DNA of 5,202 bases from Verrucomicrobiota bacterium (GCA_013152075.1 JAADHD010000252.1:1-5202); one strand, 5' to 3'. Positions 1-5,100 are shown, numbered from the stretch's first letter. Notes: generated by a model from the sequence alone, not told the origin. Made by a program: numbers and translations.

Positions 1-1
1 A

Positions 2-640
2 GGATTCGACGCCGCTAAAGGCCAGATGGCACTCTATCAACTTGGCCAGATGGGATTCGTTGAGAAGTTCGTTCTCAAGCGAAATAAAATCAAAGAGCGC
101 GAATTCGATTTTTCTTACAAGCTCTTAACGGAGGAGATTGCTCCGCGGCGCCAAAAATTGAAAGAAGATGGTTCAATTCTGCAAGATGAAGCGATTCTTC
201 CAATTACTACCGAGCTTTCTGACCTTCCGAACGATGAGAAACGGTATGGCTTCTGGGGATGCACTAAGCAGCACAAGAATGGCAAGTTTTTGAAGGTCAC
301 TCCGAAGTGCGAAACTGATTTGCGGTATGATGGCGTAGGAGAGTATAATCAGATGTATTTGTTCCGGACTCCAGAGCCCTATCGAAGCTACAAGGAGTAT
401 CAAGGATGCAGTGGCGCTCCAATACTTAGCGAGGACGGGGAATTAGTAGCCCTAGCTGTTGAGGGGAATAAGAAAAAGACGGGGATCTTCGGGCTACCAA
501 TTCACACTATTCGACCTCTATTCGACGTAGAAATCCTACAAGCTGAACAAGTCAGCGCTGACCAACCCGCTACCGCTCAGGAGTCGATGCCGGAGGAGGA
601 TTCAGAACCTAAACCAGAATCGAAGGTTCGCCCCCAATAG
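2..640 (+). CDS. Trypsin-like serine protease, C-terminal part (5' end outside window)
   Basis: The reading frame is open from base 2, so this is the tail of a longer gene; the first internal Met is at base 26. The visible part is 212 codons plus a TAG stop at 638-640. The diagnostic feature is Gly-Cys-Ser-Gly-Ala-Pro-Ile, with the Ser codon at 410-412, followed by a beta-strand stretch (SEDGELVALAVEG). This matches the nucleophile-serine motif GxSGxP of chymotrypsin/trypsin-fold peptidases and the strand that follows it. The catalytic His and Asp would lie upstream or in the divergent middle part, and I cannot assign them. The last ~40 residues are rich in Glu, Pro, Gln and Ser and look disordered. 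No membrane segment or signal peptide is visible in this part, so cellular location is unknown. The gene ends about 160 bp before a tRNA-Ser 3'-end scar, so it may be cargo of an integrated element. The fold call is fairly secure; the substrate is unknown. Confidence 0.72.
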   Translation, partial: GFDAAKGQMALYQLGQMGFVEKFVLKRNKIKEREFDFSYKLLTEEIAPRRQKLKEDGSILQDEAILPITTELSDLPNDEKRYGFWGCTKQHKNGKFLKVTPKCETDLRYDGVGEYNQMYLFRTPEPYRSYKEYQGCSGAPILSEDGELVALAVEGNKKKTGIFGLPIHTIRPLFDVEILQAEQVSADQPATAQESMPEEDSEPKPESKVRPQ

Positions 641-801
641 CAGGTGGCAGGCCTCAAACGTTAATTTTCATCCAAACGATTAACTTGATTCTAGAGATCT
701 GGGATCTAGCCTATCTTACTGATACACAAAACTAATACACAGAACGCCACCAAGGATCTCATAACTCATTGATTATCAACGGTAAATTTGGCTGGAAATC
801 G
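641..801. other. Non-coding spacer after the protease gene
   Basis: This AT-rich stretch has no convincing gene on either strand. It contains two weak inverted repeats: gttaat/attaac at 660-665 and 679-684, and an imperfect ctagagatc/ggatctag pair around 691-709. Neither is followed by a T-run, so I do not call a terminator. It runs directly into the tRNA-Ser-like attachment core at 799-820. Confidence 0.5.
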
Positions 802-820
802 AATCCCACCCTCTCCGCCA
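799..820 (+). other. tRNA-Ser 3'-end fragment, candidate attachment (att) core
   Basis: This segment reads tcgaatcccac followed by cctctccgcca. It equals the 3' end of a typical bacterial tRNA-Ser: the T-loop from its second T (tcgaat), the 3' T-stem strand cccac, the acceptor 3' strand cctctcc, discriminator G and an encoded CCA. The 5' body of the tRNA is absent: upstream sequence has no ggagagg acceptor strand, no serine anticodon arm and no gtggg T-stem partner. A lone tRNA 3' end is what integration of a phage or genomic island by a tyrosine recombinase leaves at its distal end. If so, the sequence to the left is element DNA and the terminator immediately to the right is the original tRNA terminator. 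No integrase is visible, so this is inference from the sequence match. Confidence 0.55.
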
Positions 821-947
821 TTAAAATAAAAAGCCGGAAAAGCGCAGCGCGGCTTTTTATTTTAATATTGAGAGTTGGATGAGAACGCAGTTCGACTCGT
901 AGCGAGTCCGCGAGCGTAGAGAGCCGACAAAGCGAAGCGACTCGGAT
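802..947 (+). repeat. 146-bp tandem repeat, unit A
   Basis: First full unit of a tandem array with a period of exactly 146 bp. In order it contains the tRNA-Ser 3' end (802-820), a terminator-like inverted repeat (820-866), a linker beginning attgagagttggatgagaacg, the T-loop-like ttcga (891-895), and a 52-nt GC-rich segment (896-947) with the hairpin gactcg-tag-cgagtc at 894-908. It differs from unit B at one base (C at 888, T at 1034). Similarity to unit B starts at base 802 because the preceding base differs. No coding capacity is apparent. Confidence 0.95.
820..866. terminator. Bidirectional Rho-independent-type terminator in repeat unit A
   Basis: A perfect 17-bp inverted repeat: left arm 820-836, loop 837-849 and right arm 850-866. 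The core of the stem is aaaaagccg/cggcttttt, so the GC base of the stem is followed by five Ts on both strands. It begins at the last A of the tRNA-Ser CCA end, where a native tRNA terminator is expected. It could stop transcripts from the protease side and from the right. Confidence 0.7.
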
Positions 948-1093
948 AATCCCACCCTCTCCGCCATTAAAATAAAAAGCCGGAAAAGCGCAGCGCGGCT
1001 TTTTATTTTAATATTGAGAGTTGGATGAGAACGTAGTTCGACTCGTAGCGAGTCCGCGAGCGTAGAGAGCCGACAAAGCGAAGCGACTCGGAT
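948..1093 (+). repeat. 146-bp tandem repeat, unit B
   Basis: Second full unit, head to tail with unit A and identical at 145 of 146 positions. It starts with the same 19-nt tRNA-Ser 3' end at 948-966 and ends with gactcggat just before the third core. Its hairpin gactcg-tag-cgagtc lies at 1040-1054. The near-identity points to a recent duplication or ongoing homogenisation. Confidence 0.95.
966..1012. terminator. Bidirectional terminator in repeat unit B
   Basis: Exact copy of the inverted repeat in unit A: arms 966-982 and 996-1012 around a 13-nt loop. Two consecutive identical terminators separate the protease gene from the secreted-protein gene, so read-through between them should be low. 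Confidence 0.7.
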
Positions 1094-1114
1094 AATCCCA
1101 CCCTCTCCGCCATT
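1094..1114 (+). repeat. Partial third repeat copy: tRNA-Ser 3' end only
   Basis: The array ends with a third copy of aatcccaccctctccgcca (1094-1112) plus two matching Ts. From 1115 the sequence (ttacttttgggac) no longer matches the unit, so this copy has no terminator. The boundary falls right after the encoded CCA, which marks the tRNA-Ser end as the junction of the repeated unit. Confidence 0.85.
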
Positions 1115-1267
1115 TTACTTTTGGGACTATGCATGAGTTTCAACGCAACATGTGCCGGTGTATCCCTGGAAGAAGCCTCATTATGTTACTTTTTCTAGTG
1201 TTATGCGTTTAAGAAATGGTGTTAGCAAGGTTTGACAATATAATGTAAAAATGAAATCTTCGTTTTT
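1115..1267. other. Upstream region of the secreted-protein gene
   Basis: No gene of convincing size lies here; the longest ORF noticed is 21 codons (1133-1198). The 3' part is AT-rich and holds the promoter-like hexamers at 1232-1244 and a 6-codon ORF starting at 1251 that overlaps the start of the next gene. Confidence 0.4.
1232..1244 (+). promoter_or_regulatory. Candidate promoter (TATAAT -10) for the secreted-protein gene
   Basis: A perfect TATAAT lies at 1239-1244, 23 bases before the ATG at 1268. A perfect TTGACA lies at 1232-1237 but only one base upstream, far too close to act as its -35. The region 16-18 bp upstream of TATAAT has no good -35. If TATAAT is used, transcription would start near 1251 and leave a leader of about 17 nt. 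TTGACA could instead serve a -10 near 1255-1260 (aatctt), which is poor. Prediction only. Confidence 0.35.
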
Positions 1268-2341
1268 ATGACAGTAGCTCCAATATCTACCTTAATTCTT
1301 TCTGTGATTATATTTACGGCCGGAGCCCCCATTATTGTCGGGCAAGAGAATGCTCCTCTATCCAATAATTCTGATCAACTCGTTGCTTCCTATGAGGTCT
1401 CAATGGACCGATTAAAAGCGCCTCTCAAAGAATTGAAAAAATCGTACCAACGGAGGCTTGAGACGTTGAAAACAGCGCAACAAAAGCAGGGGAATCTTAA
1501 CGGAGTTGTTGCGATTCAGGCAGAATTAAAGAGATTAGAAAAGGAAAGCCCGGGTTTGGGGAGTAGTTTTAAACCCCTCGCCGAATCTCAAGCTATTTAC
1601 CATAACCATGCCGAGAAGATTAATTCTCGGATTAATTCTGAGCGAATTCGCAACGAAGAAGTTTTTATTAAGAGCCTAAAAATGATGATAGAGGATCTGA
1701 CTCGTAAGGGACAGATTGAAGTGGCTTTGAATTCGCAGAAGCATCTCAAAGTGGCGGAGGAAAGGCTCAAAGGATGGCGCAGTGTCCCTGGTGAATGGGA
1801 TCGTAAAGTGGCCAAAAATTCATTTAACTGGATTGCTTTGAGGAAGTTAATTAAGGATAATAAACTCCGTCGCACGGGGTCTGTAGGAGGCAGTCCAGGA
1901 AAGCTGGATCTTGAAATACCTGTAGAGGGCACATTGCTGGTTGGGTTTGATGTTTATTTGGGTAAGTTCGGCGATTCAGACGAAACCGTTCGCAAGATTG
2001 TGCCTCTATATCGGACAGAAGCTGGCAAGATTATGGTAGGGCGACCACGCTCTGGCGCCAAAGCGGACAAGAAGCGGCGGTTGATTGCAAAATCCGGCTA
2101 TGTAGTCGCAGGCATTACTACCTACAGCGAAATAGGGCTCAGAAAGATGAAAGTCAGATTCGAGGCAATTAACGGTATGGGAACGGACTCAAAAAAACAC
2201 TACGATTCTGACTGGTACGGGGAGTGGAAAGACGGGCGAATGGCCACCCTCACAACAGATGGTCGGCTTCCCGTTGGTATAGAAGGAGCGATTGGGTTGG
2301 GCATCGGTGAGACCCGTCTCATTGTTCTCGATGTTAAGTAA
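1268..2341 (+). CDS. Secreted coiled-coil protein with C-terminal beta-type domain, function unknown
   Basis: 357 residues. Residues ~5-24 form a hydrophobic export segment with a plausible cleavage after Ile-Val-Gly (about residue 25). Unusually, no Lys or Arg precedes it. Residues ~38-172 are charged and helix-rich with heptad-like Leu/Ile spacing (for example DRLKAPLKELKKSYQRRLET and IQAELKRLEKE), consistent with a coiled coil. Residues ~210-357 look like an all-beta domain: strands such as GTLLVGFDVYLG and GYVVAGITTYS, then a Tyr-Asp-Ser-Asp-Trp-Tyr-Gly element, then DGRLPVGIEGAIGLGIGE near the C-terminus. I recall similar modules, distantly like jacalin-type lectin beta-prisms, in secreted proteins of Verrucomicrobiota and Planctomycetota; this is memory, not a search. 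It may bind carbohydrate or act structurally outside the cytoplasm. Start: the frame is open back only to a TAA at 1241-1243, and 1268 is its first ATG. No Shine-Dalgarno is visible. The gene is flanked by direct copies of the 146-bp repeat family. Confidence 0.75.
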   Translation: MTVAPISTLILSVIIFTAGAPIIVGQENAPLSNNSDQLVASYEVSMDRLKAPLKELKKSYQRRLETLKTAQQKQGNLNGVVAIQAELKRLEKESPGLGSSFKPLAESQAIYHNHAEKINSRINSERIRNEEVFIKSLKMMIEDLTRKGQIEVALNSQKHLKVAEERLKGWRSVPGEWDRKVAKNSFNWIALRKLIKDNKLRRTGSVGGSPGKLDLEIPVEGTLLVGFDVYLGKFGDSDETVRKIVPLYRTEAGKIMVGRPRSGAKADKKRRLIAKSGYVVAGITTYSEIGLRKMKVRFEAINGMGTDSKKHYDSDWYGEWKDGRMATLTTDGRLPVGIEGAIGLGIGETRLIVLDVK

Positions 2342-2410
2342 CTATTCACTGTGTAATTTGTGGCTATCCGCCCCAAGCCCCGACAATCTGAATCAGCTTG
2401 ACCATTGATA

Positions 2411-2465
2411 TTCCCCTAAATCCCCAAGGGGTCTTCTCCCCTCCCGTCCTCCAGGGGAGCGGGGG
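2411..2465. terminator. GC-rich palindromic segment, possible terminator or REP-like element
   Basis: Starting 70 bp after the secreted-protein stop, this segment contains ccccaagggg (2422-2431) and a stem ctcccc/ggggag (2436-2441 with 2454-2459, 12-nt loop), followed by cgggggtgttgttt. It could end transcription of the upstream gene, though the T-run is interrupted. Its runs of C and G resemble short dispersed palindromic repeats found between genes in many bacteria. Only one copy is in the window, so repeat status is unproven. Confidence 0.35.
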
Positions 2466-2496
2466 TGTTGTTTATGTCACATTTCTGCAAGCTTTA

Positions 2497-2524
2497 GCTT
2501 CAAGGCGTTTGAACGCTTGTAAGC
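2497..2524. other. Imperfect hairpin next to the degenerate repeat
   Basis: gctt-caaggcgtt (2497-2509) pairs with aacgcttg-t-aagc (2512-2524), with one-base bulges; the realistic inner hairpin is gcgt-ttga-acgc. No T-run follows on the plus strand. It lies just left of the remnant repeat and could be a weak terminator for either converging gene or part of the repeat's flank. Confidence 0.3.
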
Positions 2525-2538
2525 CGGGTATTGGTGGG

Positions 2539-2600
2539 TTCGACTCGTAGATCGCCGACAAAGCGAAGCGACTCGGATAATCCAACCCTCTCCTGACATT
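2539..2600 (+). repeat. Degenerate partial copy of the 146-bp repeat family
   Basis: This copy matches the right half of the 146-bp unit: ttcgactcgtag at the left, the run gccgacaaagcgaagcgactcggat in two parts around 2554-2578, then aatccaaccctctcc. Compared with 891-966 it lacks 17 bases, explained by loss of one segment between two cgtag direct repeats, and has a few substitutions. It lacks the terminator and the intact CCA end. The bases just before it (gtgggttcga, 2534-2543) read like the 5' T-stem and loop of tRNA-Ser. It sits between the secreted-protein gene and the 3' end of the sulfatase gene, in the same orientation as the array at 802-1114. Confidence 0.85.
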
Positions 2601-2605
2601 CAGGG

Positions 2606-3970
2606 TTAGTGCCCCCAAATTTCCGGAACCTTAAAGTCAGGAGGCATACGGTTGGGAGGGATATTGGCTTTGACTGATTCGCTGTCAAATTTTGCCAACA
2701 CGGATTTCATTTTGGCCAGTTTTTTTGGCATCGATGCGGCGAGGTCGTTTTTTTCGAATGGGTCTTTGGCGAGGTTGAAAAGTTCAAAAGTTTCAACGTC
2801 AGCTTTTGTTGTCTGGTTGTTGCTGACTTGTCCGTTTTTCACTAGTTTAAAATCACCCACTCGAACAGCGCCGTGAAAAGGGTTGCTGTTGATGAGGATG
2901 ATGTTGTTCGGTCGCTTTTCTCCTTTGGTGATCACTGGCCAGATATCGATTCCATCGAGCGGCTGTTGTTTTGCATGTTCCAGTGATCCACCTGCCAAGC
3001 GGATTAGGGTGGGATACATGTCCACGGCGTGCATCATTTCAGTGATTTTACTTCCTGCCGGTAAGGTGCCCGGCCAGTTGGCCAGGGCTACGACTCGCAC
3101 GCCGCCTTCGTAGAGGGTGCTTTTTGCTCCGCGCAGAGGGCCGTTGTCAGCAAATTTTGGGACTCCGCCGTTGTCCGAGTGGAACAGGATGAGGGTGTTT
3201 TTTCGCCATTTGCGTTTGTCGATGGCTGCCATAATTTGCCCTACCGAATCATCCATGGCGGTGATCATGGCAGCAAGGATTTTGCGATTTTCAGGTTTTA
3301 GGTTTTGATAGCGCTCGATGTAAGAATCGGGAGCTTGGAAAGGGGAATGCGGTGCATTGAATGGAATGTAAAGAAACAGGGGTTTGTCGGGGTCGTGTTT
3401 TTCGATGATTCGAACGGCTTCCGCACCGATCAGCTTGGTGGTGTATCCTTTCTCCGCAGGGAGAGGCTGGTCATCGCGATGCCAGTCGAGAGAGCCCTCC
3501 CGCAGATGGGTGAAATAATCGAGGGCTCCGTTGTAGTGGCCGTGTTGATGATCAAAACCACGTTGAGTTGGCAGGTAGTCGCGGGTGAAATGTCCAAGGT
3601 GCCATTTGCCGGTGATGGCGGTATAATATCCAGCTCCTTTTAGGGCTTCGGGCAGGGTGCGCTCCTTTAGGGGGAGGCCGTGTTTTGCCCAGGGGCGAAT
3701 GACGCCGACCTGCATACCAAGTCGCATCGGATAACGTCCGGTCATCAATGAAGACCGGGTGGGAGAGCAGATTGGCTGCACGTAAAATTGATCCAGTTCG
3801 ACTCCGCCAGCTGCCAGTTCATCGATATGTGGGGTGGAAATGTTGCCCCCGTGATAACCGACATCTTTCCAACCGAGATCGTCAGCGACGATGTAAATGA
3901 TATTGGGCTTTTCCGCTGCGCTTATGGCGCTGGTGAAGAGGAGATAGAATACGAAGTGGAGGAATCGCAT
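2606..3970 (-). CDS. Exported arylsulfatase, arylsulfatase B-like (formylglycine sulfatase family S1)
   Basis: 454 residues, hydrolysing sulfate esters, probably on a polysaccharide or glycosaminoglycan. Residues 1-18 (MRFLHFVFYLLFTSAISA) form a signal peptide, with likely cleavage before AEKPN, so the enzyme acts in the periplasm or outside. Cys68-Ser-Pro-Thr-Arg72 is the formylglycine signature, the cysteine form that needs a maturase. Other active-site residues are visible: Asp30-Asp31 and Asp266-Asn267 (metal), Lys122 and His124 in GKWHLG, His208 in NAPHSP, and Lys283 in LRGAKSTLYEGG. As I recall human arylsulfatase B, the spacings Asp-Asp to Cys (38) and Cys to Lys (54) are the same, and the C-terminus ending in IWGH resembles its GVWGPW, so that branch is the best guess; exact substrate is uncertain. 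Start: the frame extends to a TTG at 4048, but the ATG at 3970 gives a clean signal peptide and is preferred. No maturase, transporter or glycoside hydrolase is in the window. Confidence 0.93.
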   Translation of the reverse strand: MRFLHFVFYLLFTSAISAAEKPNIIYIVADDLGWKDVGYHGGNISTPHIDELAAGGVELDQFYVQPICSPTRSSLMTGRYPMRLGMQVGVIRPWAKHGLPLKERTLPEALKGAGYYTAITGKWHLGHFTRDYLPTQRGFDHQHGHYNGALDYFTHLREGSLDWHRDDQPLPAEKGYTTKLIGAEAVRIIEKHDPDKPLFLYIPFNAPHSPFQAPDSYIERYQNLKPENRKILAAMITAMDDSVGQIMAAIDKRKWRKNTLILFHSDNGGVPKFADNGPLRGAKSTLYEGGVRVVALANWPGTLPAGSKITEMMHAVDMYPTLIRLAGGSLEHAKQQPLDGIDIWPVITKGEKRPNNIILINSNPFHGAVRVGDFKLVKNGQVSNNQTTKADVETFELFNLAKDPFEKNDLAASMPKKLAKMKSVLAKFDSESVKANIPPNRMPPDFKVPEIWGH

Positions 3971-4281
3971 GCGGTCAGGCTTGGGGATTTCATTGGATGA
4001 TGCAAGAGAAATCTGGGGATTGGAAGTAAGATAGGGGAGCTCACTCAAAGACTTAAATCAAAAGGGGGAACGGAGAGGCTGTTTTGTGAAACTTTTTCGT
4101 GTGCTGCCATATGATAACTGTTAATCTTTGGGCATGCGGAAAGGATGGTGGAATAATCTTAAGAAGGAATGGGGGATCTGTTTTGAGAAAATGCTCCTTT
4201 TCGCCACAACATCAGTGTTTTTAAGCAAGCTCGCTTGCAATCCGGAGAAAGTAACGACATTTAAATATCCGTTCACTACAC
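3971..4281. other. Divergent intergenic region between sulfatase and methyltransferase genes
   Basis: Promoters for both flanking genes should lie here, but I see no convincing -35/-10 pair on either strand; TATGAT at 4110-4115 (+) is the best single -10-like hexamer. A 6-bp inverted repeat gcaagc-tc-gcttgc lies at 4225-4238, with only a 2-nt gap and no T-run after it. A 52-codon ORF of uncertain status starts at 4134. The part nearest the sulfatase (3971-4048) stays open in the sulfatase frame up to the TTG at 4048. Confidence 0.45.
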
Positions 4282-4292
4282 ATGGAAACTAG
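4134..4292 (+). CDS. Possible small protein, 52 residues (doubtful)
   Basis: An ATG-started ORF reads MRKGWWNNLKKEWG..., then a hydrophobic stretch (MLLFATTSVFL, residues 20-30), then SKLAC and a polar tail ending THGN; TAG is at 4290-4292. The basic, Trp-rich N-terminus followed by a hydrophobic segment and a Cys at residue 35 is reminiscent of a small membrane protein or lipoprotein. However, KLAC is a poor lipobox because Lys is at -3. No Shine-Dalgarno precedes the ATG. It overlaps the methyltransferase start by 11 bases in another frame, which would fit translational coupling. A random ORF of this length is common, so support is weak. Confidence 0.18.
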   Translation: MRKGWWNNLKKEWGICFEKMLLFATTSVFLSKLACNPEKVTTFKYPFTTHGN

Positions 4293-5100
4293 ATCTTACG
4301 AATTTGACAATTTTGGTGATGGCTCTTCGGAATTAGAGCGTCTCGGCAAGCAAGCCAACCGGACGGAAGTTTTTGAATTATCCATTCTGCAAGAGGCGGG
4401 ATTGAGGGAGGGCATGAGTGCAATTGATGTTGGCTGTGGCCCAGGTTTGGTTTCACTCACAATGGCAAAGGTGGTAGGGCCCAAAGGAAAAGTGATTGGT
4501 ATTGATACAAGCCAAGATCTTTTAAAAGCGGCTGAAAAATCTCAAGAGTCAGCAGGTTTGGAAAACGTCAGCTTTCATGAAGCCGACGCTTATGACATCG
4601 ACCTGCCTGAGGAAACTTTTGATTTTGCCTATTCTCGATTGGTATTTCAACATCTTGCCGAACCCCAGGTCGCACTAGACCAGATTCTGAATGTTCTCAA
4701 GCCGGGTGGGCTCATGTGTCTGGTCGACATAGACGATCAATGGCTTTCCGTTGAACCTGAGCCTGAAGCCTTTCGAAAAATGGTGGATCGTTCCGTGCAA
4801 ATACAGGCAGAGCAAGGGGGAGACAGATACATTGGTCACAAGCTTGGAGCTTTCCTGGAACGTGCCGGCTTTGATGCGGTCGATATGAGAATTCTGCCGA
4901 TGACGAGTCGAATGATGGGCATGCGCAGTTTTCTGGATATAGGGATGGGCTTCCGGACTCATACCGAAGGGGATAAAGCGGCGCAAAACAAAGCCGAAAA
5001 TGAGCTGGAGGAACTTTATACGCTTGTCGAAGATACACGGGCATGGGGGTTCATGGCTATTTTTGTGGCGACAGGCCAAAAACGAAAGCTTAAGCGATGA
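4282..5100 (+). CDS. Class I SAM-dependent methyltransferase
   Basis: 272 residues, likely cytoplasmic: no signal peptide or membrane segment. The Rossmann-type methyltransferase motifs appear in order: motif I Asp49-Val-Gly-Cys-Gly-Pro-Gly55 (SAM binding), acidic Asp75 ending strand 2 (GKVIGID), Asp102-Ala103 (adenine contact), the strand-4 segment FDFAYSRLVFQHL (113-125) and LKPGG (139-143). This is the UbiE/Methyltransf_11-type layout acting on small molecules; the acceptor cannot be told from sequence. The C-terminal ~120 residues probably shape the substrate pocket. The N-terminus (residues 1-46) is close to the usual length before motif I, and ATG 4282 is the only nearby in-frame start; no Shine-Dalgarno is visible. 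The stop overlaps the next gene's ATG as ATGA, so the two are co-translated and probably serve the same pathway. Confidence 0.9.
   Translation: METRSYEFDNFGDGSSELERLGKQANRTEVFELSILQEAGLREGMSAIDVGCGPGLVSLTMAKVVGPKGKVIGIDTSQDLLKAAEKSQESAGLENVSFHEADAYDIDLPEETFDFAYSRLVFQHLAEPQVALDQILNVLKPGGLMCLVDIDDQWLSVEPEPEAFRKMVDRSVQIQAEQGGDRYIGHKLGAFLERAGFDAVDMRILPMTSRMMGMRSFLDIGMGFRTHTEGDKAAQNKAENELEELYTLVEDTRAWGFMAIFVATGQKRKLKR

Noticed and set aside
787..820. Complete tRNA-Ser gene
   Set aside because: Only the T-loop, 3' T-stem strand, 3' acceptor strand and CCA are present; there is no 5' acceptor strand, D-arm or anticodon arm upstream.
802..1114. CRISPR array
   Set aside because: The unit is 146 bp with no alternation of short repeats and unique spacers; the whole unit is repeated almost identically.
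802..1114. Integron attC array
   Set aside because: No conserved attC-type GTTRRRY ends or integron integrase; the shared core is a tRNA-Ser 3' end instead.
1133..1198. 21-codon ORF starting at ATG 1133
   Set aside because: Very short, with no ribosome binding site and no recognisable peptide features.
1597..1932. Minus-strand ORF of 111 codons inside the secreted-protein gene
   Set aside because: Antisense shadow with a Ser/Arg-rich, low-quality translation.
2652..3643. Plus-strand ORFs within the sulfatase gene (for example 2652-2876, 2883-3113, 3305-3643)
   Set aside because: They are antisense shadows of a gene with full-length family motifs and have no recognisable domains of their own.
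3971..4048. N-terminal extension of the sulfatase from a TTG start at 4048
   Set aside because: It would place 26 polar residues before an otherwise standard signal peptide that begins at the ATG at 3970.
4225..4238. Hairpin gcaagc-tc-gcttgc as a terminator
   Set aside because: The loop is only two bases and no T-run follows on either strand.
4304..4309. TTGACA promoter-like hexamer
   Set aside because: It lies within the methyltransferase coding sequence with no -10 at suitable spacing and no reason for an internal promoter.
4675..5079. Minus-strand ORFs of 134 and 110 codons inside the methyltransferase gene
   Set aside because: They lie antisense to a clearly coding frame with intact methyltransferase motifs; their translations are Cys/His/Pro-rich and look non-biological.
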